Shown in pieces: positions 39,224 through 48,038 of a stretch of 64,000 nucleotides of DNA. The notes below the pieces were generated by a model that did no database searches, had not been told where the DNA came from, and saw only the letters and a list, made by a program, of their open reading frames with translations. The translations under genes and the position numbers were made by a program. Origin of the DNA: a virus; the IMG/VR virus record IMGVR_UViG_3300046517_002304, positions 124,001 to 188,000 of that record. One strand, written 5' to 3'. How positions within the stretch are numbered: the first letter of the stretch is position 1; every line of letters begins with the position of its first letter.

Positions 39224-40135
39224 CTATTTATTATCGTAAGCGAGTTTGCGCCATTGAGCTTCAATAGAAGTTGTATCTTCATCAATTCTGGTTGGTTCTT
39301 CTGTCGCTACCGCTTCTTTAAGAACGACAACTTCTTGTCGGCTCTTATCGTTAACAACAACGCCCTTACCCTCTACTGTCTTCTTCTTTTCGCTTCTTAC
39401 CTTTTCAGTGCCTTCGGAAATAACCTGTGCTGAGGCACGAACTTGTTCATTTAGCTTATCGCGTTCCGCTGTTAGGCGGTTAGCTCTGGCTTCTAATACC
39501 TTGACCTGTTGCTTGGCTTCAGTTACCTGACGGCCTAGCTCTTCGGCTTTGCTAGCTGTTACGCTGGCGTAATCTTCGTCGCTGAGCCAATCAGATGCTA
39601 GATTGAGAACTTTGTCCCAAGCTAGTTTGTGCTCAAGCATGTATGGGTCATTAAGAATCTGTGCTTTGGCCATTTCGTGTAGCTCTTCTTCCTTGACGCT
39701 TAGGAACTGGTCAATCTTGTCAACTAGGTCAGTCTTAACTGCGTGTAGTTCACGTTCTTTGGCTTCGTTGATGGTTAGCTCAAGCTCTTCGTTCTTCTTG
39801 CGTTCGGCAAGAATTAGATCTTTGGCTTGTTCATGAGCCTCTTCTAGCTGTACTTCAAACTCTTCGCGCTGTGTTTCAAGACGATTCTTGAAGTCAACGA
39901 TAATTTCATAAGCTTCGTTATATCCCTTTAGGGCAACCTTCTCAGCTTCAAGCTTCTCAGCTTCAACTGTCTTATAGGCTGATTCAAGATTAGCATTATA
40001 TTCGGTTTCTAGTTCAGCTCTCGCTCCGTCTAGGAATTCGCTGACAGCTTCAGTAAGCTTGGCGCGATCACCTTCTGGTACTAGGGCTTCTAGAGCCTGG
40101 AAAACTTTGCTTTTTGCGTCTGTATTCTTAGTCAT
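39224..40135 (-). CDS. Prohead core scaffold protein, gp22-like
   Basis: 303 residues, nearly all alpha-helical coiled coil, very rich in Glu, Lys and Ala (residues 40-150 and 195-240). Position between the protease and capsid genes and composition match T4 gp22, the core scaffold around which the prohead forms and which the protease degrades. The C-terminus (DEDTTSIEAQWRKLAYDNK) is short and conserved-looking, as expected for the shell contact. It overlaps the protease gene by 8 bases. Confidence 0.85.
   Translation of the reverse strand: MTKNTDAKSKVFQALEALVPEGDRAKLTEAVSEFLDGARAELETEYNANLESAYKTVEAEKLEAEKVALKGYNEAYEIIVDFKNRLETQREEFEVQLEEAHEQAKDLILAERKKNEELELTINEAKERELHAVKTDLVDKIDQFLSVKEEELHEMAKAQILNDPYMLEHKLAWDKVLNLASDWLSDEDYASVTASKAEELGRQVTEAKQQVKVLEARANRLTAERDKLNEQVRASAQVISEGTEKVRSEKKKTVEGKGVVVNDKSRQEVVVLKEAVATEEPTRIDEDTTSIEAQWRKLAYDNK
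39225..39232 (-). promoter_or_regulatory. Late-promoter-like box AATAAATA before the capsid gene
   Basis: Lies at the 3' end of the scaffold gene (its TAG stop begins just after) and would start a capsid mRNA with an about 85-base leader. T4 gene 23 also has its own late promoter for high expression. Confidence 0.5.
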
Positions 40136-40781
40136 TGTTTAGGTTCTCTCTAATTAATTGTGATTCCTTGTTAATCATATGTCCCATAAAGGAAATTAAA
40201 GTATTAACATTTACTTTATTTAGGGATGCTGTCTCATTTTTTATTTGTATATTCTCTGAATTAATGGTTGAAACTGACTCAACTTTACGTGCAATAGCAC
40301 GAATTTCAGATGGGTTGTTGACAATATCAAAGGTTACTAGGTTATAATTGTCGTTGATTTCAAGAACTCCGTCTGCATTAGTAGTTCCCGAACCTACACC
40401 TCTTGTGCTCACACCAACCGTAATATTTGATTCTAGTAAAGCCTTAAGAACCTTACCGTTTGGAGTATTTAGAACTTCAGCATTGCCCCAAAGTTCATTC
40501 CCCTCCCACCATAGCTTGGTTACAACCGCGCAAGCTGTTTCAAGCTTAACTACACTTGTATCTGGATGGTCAAGACTAGAGATTAAAGCTCTCTGATCTA
40601 TGAATTTCTGTAGACGATTTACATTCTGTTCTAGAATTGATTTCTTATACTTACGCTTATTCTGATTAACGGTCTCGGCGACACTAAAAATGCCTGTAAA
40701 GACGGTTGGTCCACCCTTGTGGGACTCATTTAAATTCAGTGTGGCATAGCCGCCGTTGTCTAGAAGGAGATAATCGCTCAT
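40128..40781 (-). CDS. Prohead core protease, gp21-like
   Basis: 217 residues from the ATG at 40781. An ATG at 40814 would add 11 residues, but a late-type CATAAATA box covers it, and alignment with T4 gp21 starts at MSDYLLLDNG. Catalytic segments of the assemblin-type serine protease are visible: ISSLDHPDTS (His), TKLWWEGNELWGNAEVL, and NITVGVSTRGVGS (Ser), followed by YNLVTFDIVNNPS. It processes scaffold, capsid protein and targeted internal proteins at (L/I)-x-E sites. The C-terminal 40 residues are charged and may be removed by self-cleavage. Confidence 0.9.
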   Translation of the reverse strand: MSDYLLLDNGGYATLNLNESHKGGPTVFTGIFSVAETVNQNKRKYKKSILEQNVNRLQKFIDQRALISSLDHPDTSVVKLETACAVVTKLWWEGNELWGNAEVLNTPNGKVLKALLESNITVGVSTRGVGSGTTNADGVLEINDNYNLVTFDIVNNPSEIRAIARKVESVSTINSENIQIKNETASLNKVNVNTLISFMGHMINKESQLIRENLNND

Positions 40782-40813
40782 ATGTTTTTGATCTTTACAA
40801 AAAGGGTCTGACA

Positions 40814-40821
40814 TATTTATG
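40814..40821 (-). promoter_or_regulatory. Late-promoter-like box CATAAATA
   Basis: Overlaps an in-frame ATG (40814) of the protease frame and would start a transcript about 27 bases before the preferred start at 40781. Confidence 0.45.
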
Positions 40822-40830
40822 GTTTAATAT

Positions 40831-40838
40831 TGTAAATA
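40831..40838 (+). promoter_or_regulatory. Late-promoter-like box TGTAAATA
   Basis: Ends 4 bases before the ATG at 40843, back to back with the minus-strand box at 40814-40821. No Shine-Dalgarno sequence in the gap. Confidence 0.35.
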
Positions 40839-40842
40839 TATC

Positions 40843-41100
40843 ATGCTTAAAAAATATTCCGAACATAAGCTAAACAAACTGGGCGGTACAGACCCTCATA
40901 CACCAGAAGAAGCTAAGATTTACAAGAAAGTAGACCTGGTAACTCTTCCTGAAGATGTAAAAGGAACCAACTGTTTTAACTGTCGTTTTGTTAAAAATGG
41001 ATTCTGCGAAAATAAGCAAGTCCTACAAAAGGTCACAGATAGAAACTGCTGTGCTTTGTGGGACAATAAAGATGCTTATAGAAAATGGGTAAATGAATAA
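40843..41100 (+). CDS. Small Cys-rich protein (possible metal or Fe-S site)
   Basis: 85 residues. The second half has NCFNCRFVKNGFCENK and NCCALWD, a C-x2-C-x7-C-x10-C-C-x3-W arrangement that resembles the spacing style of high-potential iron-sulfur proteins, though a zinc site is as likely. Overlaps the next gene by 8 bases. Divergent from the protease gene. No family assigned. Confidence 0.5.
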   Translation: MLKKYSEHKLNKLGGTDPHTPEEAKIYKKVDLVTLPEDVKGTNCFNCRFVKNGFCENKQVLQKVTDRNCCALWDNKDAYRKWVNE

Positions 41101-41389
41101 TTTTTATCATTATCTAGAGTCCAAGCATTTCATCGGCGATTGCATTAATGGCTTAGATGACGACCGTTTCTGCAATCACATAGCATATGATGCTACAGAC
41201 ATGGCTCAGTTAGTAGGGGGTGGGGAAGAGGTAAGTTTACAGCATTTTTCCAAAGAATGCTCTGTAGAACCTCAAGTTTTATATCAGGTTTCTAATTCCC
41301 CGAGCCGATATCATTTTTTCATTAATAAAGACCGAGATATTGCTTGGATTTACGATGATGAAAAAGATATTCATTACTTTTACGGTTGA
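41093..41389 (+). CDS. Small protein with capsid-targeting-like start
   Basis: 98 residues. MNNFYHYLESKHFIGD carries the F-x2-YLES pattern shared with MRFRAYLES. The rest is acidic and aromatic (NKDRDIAWIYDDEKDIHYFYG). It lies close to the prohead genes. Possibly a packaged protein (inference). Confidence 0.5.
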   Translation: MNNFYHYLESKHFIGDCINGLDDDRFCNHIAYDATDMAQLVGGGEEVSLQHFSKECSVEPQVLYQVSNSPSRYHFFINKDRDIAWIYDDEKDIHYFYG

Positions 41390-41390
41390 T

Positions 41391-41399
41391 GCCGATAAA
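41391..41399 (+). promoter_or_regulatory. GCCGATAAA motif
   Basis: Lies 24 bases before the ATG at 41423, which has a CGGAG ribosome site. Confidence 0.3.
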
Positions 41400-41422
41400 G
41401 ATTCATGTAAACGGAGAATTGC

Positions 41423-41887
41423 ATGAATCTTTGGACGAATTTTATAAAACTTGAGAAACAATTAGAGAAGCACAAGGATAGAATTGTGCGTGAATGTGAC
41501 TTTATCACATATCCAACATTAGCAATGATAGGTAAGGATATAGTATTTCTAACAAGTTACTGGCGCAATCACGTTGACAACCCTATTCTTTTCAATTACA
41601 TGATTTTTAGTGTCCTTGGACGAACCATTAATGAACAGGAACTTAGTAATATCTGTCATTTTGCATATCTCCATAAATTAGCAGAAGTAAATCATGCTAT
41701 CGCTAAAGACGCAGGAGATTGTCTTTGTAAAATTCATACTTTTGATTACAAGAAGATGCAAATGGTTATTACCCTTCACCCGGATGCTGTTGGTAAAGCC
41801 GTAATTGTCGATAGCACATTTGATTTGCCCGTATCAATGAAGAAAATAATGGAACAAGTGATTGATAGCATAGGAGATATAAAATGA
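41423..41887 (+). CDS. Unknown protein, paralogue of 42231
   Basis: 154 residues. MNLWTNFIKLEK, then KHKDRIVRECDFI at the start matches MSYWSRLLELEK, then KHKDQIICECDLI of the gene at 42231; the rest is diverged, mixed alpha/beta. Overlaps the membrane-protein gene by 4 bases. The three genes 41423-42722 are one operon. Confidence 0.55.
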   Translation: MNLWTNFIKLEKQLEKHKDRIVRECDFITYPTLAMIGKDIVFLTSYWRNHVDNPILFNYMIFSVLGRTINEQELSNICHFAYLHKLAEVNHAIAKDAGDCLCKIHTFDYKKMQMVITLHPDAVGKAVIVDSTFDLPVSMKKIMEQVIDSIGDIK

Positions 41888-42234
41888 TAGAAGCCGCTGT
41901 TATGGCTAGTATTATGTTAACTGCGATTGGAGTTTACTTTTTATCTAGCGTAGGAATGATTGTTAGAAAAAGTCAACCGATCTTGTCGTTATTTTGTACT
42001 TTAGGTTCCGGACTTTGTTCGATATACTGGCCATTTAGAACTGGCGATTGTCTTAAGGGCATGGTATGGGGAGATTGCCCTGTATGCCCGCATATAAGTA
42101 TTTGGCAGTGTATCGGAGAATACACATCTGGCGCTACGATGGCACTTGCTTATATATTTGTGATAATGAGTGTAGTTTATACTGTCTATGGAGCCTTCTT
42201 TTGTCTGATGAATCCTAACGTTGGTGATGAATGA
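41884..42234 (+). CDS. Small multi-pass membrane protein
   Basis: 116 residues with about three hydrophobic segments (MIEAAVMASIMLTAIGVYFL, LSLFCTLGSGLCSIYW, ATMALAYIFVIMSVVYTVYG) and a Cys-rich loop (GDCLK, WGDCPVCP) that might form disulfides. It sits between the two paralogues with 4-base overlaps on both sides. Function unknown. Confidence 0.6.
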   Translation: MIEAAVMASIMLTAIGVYFLSSVGMIVRKSQPILSLFCTLGSGLCSIYWPFRTGDCLKGMVWGDCPVCPHISIWQCIGEYTSGATMALAYIFVIMSVVYTVYGAFFCLMNPNVGDE

Positions 42235-42722
42235 GTTATTGGTCTAGATTATTAGAACTAGAAAAAGGAATCAAGAAGCACAAAGATCAGATAATCTGCG
42301 AATGCGATTTGATTGACTTGTCTACAGACGTGCGAGCCGTACGGTGCAGAAAAGATTTAGGCATAGCTCATGTAGATTATACTTATAAATCTTTTGACGG
42401 GCAAAAAACTGAATGCTGGTGTCCTTTTTCGTATTGGTTTGACCATAATAATAAGTTTAGTGATTGGGATATGTTCAATTTTGTTGAGCAAACCTATAAC
42501 TATAAAATATCAACAATTAGACATTCATTTTGCGAGAACGGATACGGCTTATCTTGTTGGCTTACCGGAGTAGACTATAGTCGTAAAAAAATACGGTGCG
42601 GTCTTACAAAAGGTTATGACTGGACAGGGAAATTTATACAAAAGACACAGATTGACATTCCTTGCTCCACTCAGAATACTGCCCTTGAGTGCGTCAATAT
42701 GATAACTAGAGCAGGATTATAG
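42231..42722 (+). CDS. Unknown protein, paralogue of 41423
   Basis: 163 residues sharing the N-terminal 30-residue helix with 41423. The rest has many Trp, Tyr and Cys (CWCPFSYWFDHNN, GLSCWLTGVDYSRKKI) and is probably beta-rich. End of the three-gene operon; the HNH-like gene follows 2 bases after its stop. Confidence 0.55.
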   Translation: MSYWSRLLELEKGIKKHKDQIICECDLIDLSTDVRAVRCRKDLGIAHVDYTYKSFDGQKTECWCPFSYWFDHNNKFSDWDMFNFVEQTYNYKISTIRHSFCENGYGLSCWLTGVDYSRKKIRCGLTKGYDWTGKFIQKTQIDIPCSTQNTALECVNMITRAGL

Positions 42723-42724
42723 AA

Positions 42725-44044
42725 GTGCCTAAAAAACTTACTACTGAACAGTTCGTTGAAAAAGCTATAAAAGTGCATGGGGAGCGGTACGATTATAGTT
42801 TGGTGGAGTATATTAGCAATAAGGTGATGGTGCAGATAATTTGTCCATTACACGGTATTTTTGAACAAAGACCCGATGGACATTTATCTAGCATTGTTGG
42901 CGGGTGTCCCGAATGTGGGCGGATACAAGTCATACAAACCAAAAAAGACCATGGCTTAAGTCATACCGTAGAATATCAAACGTGGCATAGAATGATGAGC
43001 AGATGTTATAATAAAAACCATCATCATTATTTGGACTATGGAGCACGAGGTATTATGGTTTGTGAAAGGTGGCATGATTTTTTAAACTTTTTAGAAGACA
43101 TGGGACTAAGACCAGTAAATTTATCTTTAGATAGGATTGATTGTAATGGCAATTATTGTCCTGAAAATTGTAGATGGTCAAGCAATAAAGAACAACTTAA
43201 TAATAGAAGAAATGTTAAAAAATATACCGTTAATGGCATGACCAAAACGCTTACTGGATGGTGTGAAGAAACTGGATTATCTTATAAATGTTTAAGTAAT
43301 AGGTTTCGCAACGGGTGGAGCATTGAAGATGCTATTAATACGCCTAAAATTACCTATAACAAGAAGGATGGCAATGAAGTTAAAAAGAAAAAATCTTCAT
43401 CTAAAGAGGTAATAATTATTAAAGAAAAAACACTTGAAGATTTTAAAAATAAATGTAATTTTAAAGATATATCTGGCAAAAAAATCGGCACTTTGACTGC
43501 GATTAAGCCGCTTGGAATTAATTGCTACGGACAAGTGGTATGGCTTTTTACATGTGAGTGCGGAGATAAAATTAATTATATATGCAGAGGCCGCCTATGC
43601 GAAAGATGTAATTCACCAAGGTTTGCCAAGATTACTAATCCCAAAGAGTATGGCACATGGTGTCGTATGATTGAGAGATGTAAAAATGACATAGATTATA
43701 TTAATAAAAACGTTACTGTTTGTCCAAGATGGCTAGATGGTTTTGATAACTTTCTTGCCGACATGGGGATGTCGCCTCATTATAAATGTAGTCTAGATAG
43801 AATTAATAATAACTTAGGTTATTACAAAGGAAATTGTAGGTGGGCTACCGATGAGCAGCAACAAAGAAATAAAAGCGATACTATCATGCTTACAGTTAAT
43901 GGCGAAACCAAACCGCTTGTTGAATGGTGTGAAATTACGGGAATGTCCAGATCTTGCCTAAGGTCAAGAATTCAATCCGGCTGGTCTGTAGAAGATGCTG
44001 TACTAACTCCTTTTCGTAAAATTAAAAGAAAAAACCCTGTATAA
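42725..44044 (+). CDS. HNH-type homing endonuclease
   Basis: 439 residues, GTG start. Residues 1-70 are a DUF723-like module (EQFVEKAIKVHGERYDYSLV, CPLHGIFEQ, GGCPECG). Two HNH-like modules follow (about 80-160 and 290-380): YGARGIMVCERWHDFLNFL, LSLDRIDCNGNYCPENCRWS, then a weaker second copy with CPRWLDGFDNFL and CSLDRINNNLGYYKGNCRWA. Each is followed by a KTLTGWCEETGLS- or KPLVEWCEITGMS-type helix-turn-helix (NUMOD-like). Free-standing homing endonuclease beside the prohead gene at 44085. Confidence 0.8.
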   Translation: MPKKLTTEQFVEKAIKVHGERYDYSLVEYISNKVMVQIICPLHGIFEQRPDGHLSSIVGGCPECGRIQVIQTKKDHGLSHTVEYQTWHRMMSRCYNKNHHHYLDYGARGIMVCERWHDFLNFLEDMGLRPVNLSLDRIDCNGNYCPENCRWSSNKEQLNNRRNVKKYTVNGMTKTLTGWCEETGLSYKCLSNRFRNGWSIEDAINTPKITYNKKDGNEVKKKKSSSKEVIIIKEKTLEDFKNKCNFKDISGKKIGTLTAIKPLGINCYGQVVWLFTCECGDKINYICRGRLCERCNSPRFAKITNPKEYGTWCRMIERCKNDIDYINKNVTVCPRWLDGFDNFLADMGMSPHYKCSLDRINNNLGYYKGNCRWATDEQQQRNKSDTIMLTVNGETKPLVEWCEITGMSRSCLRSRIQSGWSVEDAVLTPFRKIKRKNPV

Positions 44045-44062
44045 TTAATTATACAGGGTTTT
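44031..44062. terminator. Bidirectional terminator
   Basis: A perfect 32-base palindrome (AAAACCCTGTATAATT and its reverse complement) between two convergent genes. Runs of A and T at both ends allow termination in both directions. The stop codon of the plus gene lies in the stem. Confidence 0.85.
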
Positions 44063-44084
44063 AAATCTTACTTTATCTTAAAAA

Positions 44085-46004
44085 TTACTTGCTCCAGTGG
44101 TCGGAACCCATTTCTGGACGACCAGGAATTAGGTTTCGTGGGAGGTAGACATTTTTCAAGCCACTCTCCTCATCGTTCCACGTTTCTCCGCTAACATTCT
44201 TACTGGCCATTCCAGCATCAGAATTCACATCATCAGACTCGCCCTTGGGGCCAACATACTTAATGCTTGATGGGAGGTATGGATTCTTCGTCTGTGGCCA
44301 AATATCACTATGGAAGTTCTGCCAGCCGAAGCCAGGAGAGCCTTGATCAATTTTCTCGCCGTCCAGCTTCATTGAATCTGGAGTAATCTCGTGTGAGCGA
44401 GTTCCAGCTTCAAGGTCAGACTTAGGAGAGTATCCGAAGCCACTGTTGGCGCGAACCTTGCTTGTTTCGCCATTAGCAGTTTCTTCTGGATTGTCAACAT
44501 AACCCCATCCGTTTTCGGAATCTAGATTGCTCTCAAAGAAGTTGACTAGCCACTCTGCGGCGATTTCAACATCGTTAAGATTAATAGAACCGCTTTCAAG
44601 TGATGGCTCTAGTTCGTAAAGAATTACACCGGCTTCTGATTTTAGTTCATTGTCCTGAAGGCTTTCGGCCATCTGAGCAACATCAGAAATCGCATTGTAA
44701 ACATCAGCAGTTAGCTTAACTTCCTTAGCGATTGATTCATCAATTTTGCTATAGAAGCCAGCGATGCGTGATTGGAAGTCAAGATAAGAATCTTCATTGT
44801 CTGACTTGCTTGTTTCGGATAGTCTTAGGATTGCTTCAACTTTCTCTGGGAAAGATTCAAAAGCAGTGCGTAGAATACCTTCACTCATAAATCCGCAAGT
44901 AGCGTCGTCAAAGTTGACTTCGCCAGCAAACTTAAGAGCCTTTGAAACGGCTTCCGCTAGTTCGGTCTGAGAAAGAGCGATTAGGCTTGGGAAACGACCA
45001 ACGATGTTTCCAAGGCACTCTTCTAGGCCGTCATTGTCAGAAATGTTGTTTAATCTCTTGAGTTGGGCGACTGCCTTGCAGAATTCTGGGCTATTAACGA
45101 CTCGGTGAGCCGCTTCACGCAACACTTTAACGTCTGCTTTCAGAACGTCCAACTTAATTTGTATTACCTTACCTTCATTACGAACTTGTCGTGTAGGAAT
45201 AACAACGCTAACTACATCACCCTGTTCATTATGAACAACGTTTGATTCGTTAAGATAAATTCCGCCGACATAATTATAAAAGTTATCAAGAACTGATGCC
45301 CACTCATTTACCTTAGCTTTTGGAGCGCGGGTGAAATAAGCGCGAGCGGATAGACCTGATTTCTTAAGGGTCTTGGCCTTGCTACCTAGAGCAGACTGAC
45401 GCTTACGATTGCTGCGATAGAAGTCTAGCTTGCTGGACATCTTAGCGCGAATACCTGGCTCTTTATGGCGTCTCTTGCCCCAACCGCGTTTCGCGGCGAG
45501 TGATTTGCCCATGTTCTTAGCGCCACGACGAACGAAGACACCGCCAGCAGCTTCCTGCATTTTGCCCATCTTCTTAAAGTTGTCGTCAAACTTGTCAACC
45601 ATACTCTTCTTAGCGCGGCCACGCTTCATGACTCGTTCAAGCATTAGCTTAACCTTGTCCCAGCTTAGATCGGCTGAATCTGTATCATTACTAGCAAGAG
45701 CATCAACCATTTCGGCGATAGCTACTTTGCGAGCTTCGGTTTCTGACTCTGCGTCAACAACCAGCTCTTCAATATTAGTAAATTTAACTTCTTTATCATT
45801 AAAATTGTAGTTGGCCTTTACGAACGTGCCATCAGCACATTCATAAACAACAGAACTACCATCATAACAATGCACAGAAACTAAATCAATGTCCAGTGCC
45901 TTTCCTAAAATCCCTGTAGCTTCATCAAGCTCTTTTAGGGCGTTAAATAAAGAATTCTTTTCAATTGTTTCAAAGACATCAAAACTAACGAGTTTTCTTT
46001 GCAT
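44085..46004 (-). CDS. Probable prohead/head-associated structural protein
   Basis: 639 residues. The start MQRKLVSFDVFETIEKN is followed by an acidic domain, a strongly basic stretch (about 135-220, with KRGRAKK, AAKRGWGKRRHK, RSNRKRQ) and a helical region, ending with Gly/Asn/Pro-rich sequence. Regular codon use, an AGGAG ribosome site and position next to terminase and portal suggest an abundant head protein. The basic part may contact DNA. No family recognised. Confidence 0.6.
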   Translation of the reverse strand: MQRKLVSFDVFETIEKNSLFNALKELDEATGILGKALDIDLVSVHCYDGSSVVYECADGTFVKANYNFNDKEVKFTNIEELVVDAESETEARKVAIAEMVDALASNDTDSADLSWDKVKLMLERVMKRGRAKKSMVDKFDDNFKKMGKMQEAAGGVFVRRGAKNMGKSLAAKRGWGKRRHKEPGIRAKMSSKLDFYRSNRKRQSALGSKAKTLKKSGLSARAYFTRAPKAKVNEWASVLDNFYNYVGGIYLNESNVVHNEQGDVVSVVIPTRQVRNEGKVIQIKLDVLKADVKVLREAAHRVVNSPEFCKAVAQLKRLNNISDNDGLEECLGNIVGRFPSLIALSQTELAEAVSKALKFAGEVNFDDATCGFMSEGILRTAFESFPEKVEAILRLSETSKSDNEDSYLDFQSRIAGFYSKIDESIAKEVKLTADVYNAISDVAQMAESLQDNELKSEAGVILYELEPSLESGSINLNDVEIAAEWLVNFFESNLDSENGWGYVDNPEETANGETSKVRANSGFGYSPKSDLEAGTRSHEITPDSMKLDGEKIDQGSPGFGWQNFHSDIWPQTKNPYLPSSIKYVGPKGESDDVNSDAGMASKNVSGETWNDEESGLKNVYLPRNLIPGRPEMGSDHWSK

Positions 46005-46054
46005 AGTTCACTCCTGGAGTATTATTAAAATATGTATTATATTCTTCGCAAAAT

Positions 46055-46062
46055 TATTTAGT
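46055..46062 (-). promoter_or_regulatory. Late-promoter-like box ACTAAATA
   Basis: Lies about 50 bases before the ATG at 46004, which has its own AGGAG site; it would give a normal leader. Confidence 0.35.
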
Positions 46063-46132
46063 CTGATATAGTAATTATTTTGACTAAACACTAATTTAAC
46101 ATACATTAAGGTTATAGGGAGTATATAGAATT

Positions 46133-46297
46133 ATGAGCAATTATTGGATTGATTTGATAAAAAGAGAAGAAGAATTAGAAAAATTACGCAAAGAACAAGA
46201 ACGCCGCGATTTTGAGATAATTTATCAAGAACTTCAAATGCGAGAAAAGCTAAAGGCCCTTTGGAACTCACAAAGGAAACAAGGCCAGAAAGTTTAG
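46133..46297 (+). CDS. Small coiled-coil protein before terminase
   Basis: 54 residues: MSNYWIDLIKREEELEKLRK followed by a continuous charged helix. Its stop lies 2 bases before the terminase ATG, so the two are probably coupled. The YWIDLIKREEELEK start recalls 41423 and 42231. In T4 the small terminase gp16 precedes gp17, but this protein is far shorter and homology is not shown. Confidence 0.5.
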   Translation: MSNYWIDLIKREEELEKLRKEQERRDFEIIYQELQMREKLKALWNSQRKQGQKV

Positions 46298-46299
46298 TA

Positions 46300-48027
46300 A
46301 TGGGTGGGATAGACTACGCCGCTGAATATAAAAAGTGCGCAAAAGACTTTGTTTACTTTTGTGAAACCTATGTTAAAATTCGGCATAGCACTAAAGGCAA
46401 GGTGCCTTTTAAGCTATATGATTACCAAAAGCGCACTCTTGAAGATTTTGAAAATCATAGGTACAACATAGTATTAAAATTTAGACAGGGCGGTTTAACT
46501 ACGCTTGCCGTTATATGGGCCGCTTGGAAGGCAATGTTTAACACAAAGCAGAATCAAATCTCTTTCGTGTCTAGAACTGATCGCGAAGCAAAAATTTCTG
46601 CTCGTATCGTTACATTTTTTCTTCATGAGTTGCCGGATTGGTTAAAACCAGAAATGGAAGCGCGTCCAGCAGCACATGAAAAGAAATTCATGGAAACTGG
46701 TGGATCTATAATATTTTCTACTGTTAAGGCGGTTCGCGGTCGTTCATTGGCATTATTAATTATAGACGAAGCGGCATTCATTTCAGATATGGAAGAAAAC
46801 TGGGCTGACTTACAGCCTGCTCTTTCTGGTGGCGGTAGATGCATTGTAATTTCTACGCCTAAGGGAAAAGGTAATTGGTATGCTGTTGAATATCATAAGG
46901 CTCTTAACAATGAAAATCAGTTTCATGTAATTGATATTGACGTATCAGAACATCCAGATTACAATAACCCAAAGTGGATAGCAGAACAAAAATCTGCTCT
47001 AGGAGAAAAAAGATTCGGTCAAGAAGTTTTACGCCAATTCTTGGCTCCAGGCGAAACATTTCTTTCCAATAGTTTAATTAATGACTTAGATCTTGCCACT
47101 AGGGGAACGCCACCGATGGCTAGAAGATTTCCGCTGTGGGACACGACCACTAGAGATGGGGAAAAAGGCGCTTTATGGATATGGAAAGCGCCTGTTGAAG
47201 GCAAAGATTATATTATTGCTGCGGATAGCGGTGAAGGCGTAGGCGAAGAGGGAGACTTTAGTGCCTTCCAAGTTTTTGACGTTGCGGAATGTGAACAAGT
47301 TGCTGAATTTTATAGCAACTCTATTCCACCATATACGTATGCCCAAATCCTTAGTCAGATTGCTACATCTTATAATTACGCAAATTTAGTGGTTGAAGGC
47401 AACGGTCCTGGTATTGCTACGCTGGCTGAATTAACAAGCAAATTATTTTATACACATCTATATGGAAAAAGAGTTAGAGACGGTTTTAAGCCAGGATATT
47501 TAACAGGTGGCACAAATAGAGTCGCAATGTTTGATACGCTCCAAGCAGCGCTTATGAATAAAACAGTTGTGTTAAAAAGCACAAGATTGATCAAAGAGTT
47601 CAATACATTTATTTTTAATGCATCTAAGAAACGTCCTGAAGCCGCAAAGGGAACTCATGATGATTTAATCATGGCCTTAGCGATTGCGCTGCAAGTGCGC
47701 AGTGAGTTATATGCTAACATAGCTAGGTATACTCCATCAGCCGAACATATTAAGGATATTGCTCCGAATGCCTTATCTATAAGCGCAATCAAAGCAGAGT
47801 TAGAAACTTTATTTAGCTCAAGCTACCCATCTTACAAAGATGGACCTCCGCCAATTATAGATCCAAATGAAGAAATATTTGGTAAAGATATAAATGAAGC
47901 AATGTTTAAACAACATCAGGCCGCGCGCTTTGGAAATGATGTCTTAAAAGAATTTGGATGGGCCGTTTTGCCGTTTATTTTTACTGCTTGTGAAGTATTA
48001 ACAAATTCGGTTAGTGGACTAGCCTAG
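46300..48027 (+). CDS. terL: Terminase large subunit, T4 gp17-like
   Basis: 575 residues from the ATG at 46300; a TTG at 46261 would overlap the small upstream gene. ATPase: adenine motif YDYQKRTLEDF, Walker-A-like LKFRQGGLTTLA (the variant form with Lys before the loop), Walker B LALLIIDEAAF, coupling motif CIVISTPKG. Nuclease: YIIAADSGEGVGEEGDFSAF with the first metal-binding Asp, LVVEGNGPG, and the final GTHDDLIMALAIAL. It cuts and pumps DNA into the prohead through the portal encoded downstream. Confidence 0.95.
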   Translation: MGGIDYAAEYKKCAKDFVYFCETYVKIRHSTKGKVPFKLYDYQKRTLEDFENHRYNIVLKFRQGGLTTLAVIWAAWKAMFNTKQNQISFVSRTDREAKISARIVTFFLHELPDWLKPEMEARPAAHEKKFMETGGSIIFSTVKAVRGRSLALLIIDEAAFISDMEENWADLQPALSGGGRCIVISTPKGKGNWYAVEYHKALNNENQFHVIDIDVSEHPDYNNPKWIAEQKSALGEKRFGQEVLRQFLAPGETFLSNSLINDLDLATRGTPPMARRFPLWDTTTRDGEKGALWIWKAPVEGKDYIIAADSGEGVGEEGDFSAFQVFDVAECEQVAEFYSNSIPPYTYAQILSQIATSYNYANLVVEGNGPGIATLAELTSKLFYTHLYGKRVRDGFKPGYLTGGTNRVAMFDTLQAALMNKTVVLKSTRLIKEFNTFIFNASKKRPEAAKGTHDDLIMALAIALQVRSELYANIARYTPSAEHIKDIAPNALSISAIKAELETLFSSSYPSYKDGPPPIIDPNEEIFGKDINEAMFKQHQAARFGNDVLKEFGWAVLPFIFTACEVLTNSVSGLA

Positions 48028-48038
48028 AGATTAATCTA

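Noticed and set aside
39603-39836. Plus-strand frame opposite the scaffold gene
   Set aside because: Antisense artefact of a coiled-coil gene; composition (Ser/Leu/Arg) mirrors Glu/Lys/Ala codons.
45430-45810. Plus-strand frame opposite the prohead protein gene
   Set aside because: Shadow of a well-supported minus-strand gene; Ser/Arg/Leu-rich without a ribosome site.
46133-46297. Small terminase subunit
   Set aside because: Position is right, but at 54 residues with only a coiled coil there is no support for a gp16-like protein.
46261-46299. TTG start for the terminase
   Set aside because: It would overlap the small coiled-coil gene; an ATG at 46300 lies just after that gene's stop and leaves a normal gp17-like N-terminus.
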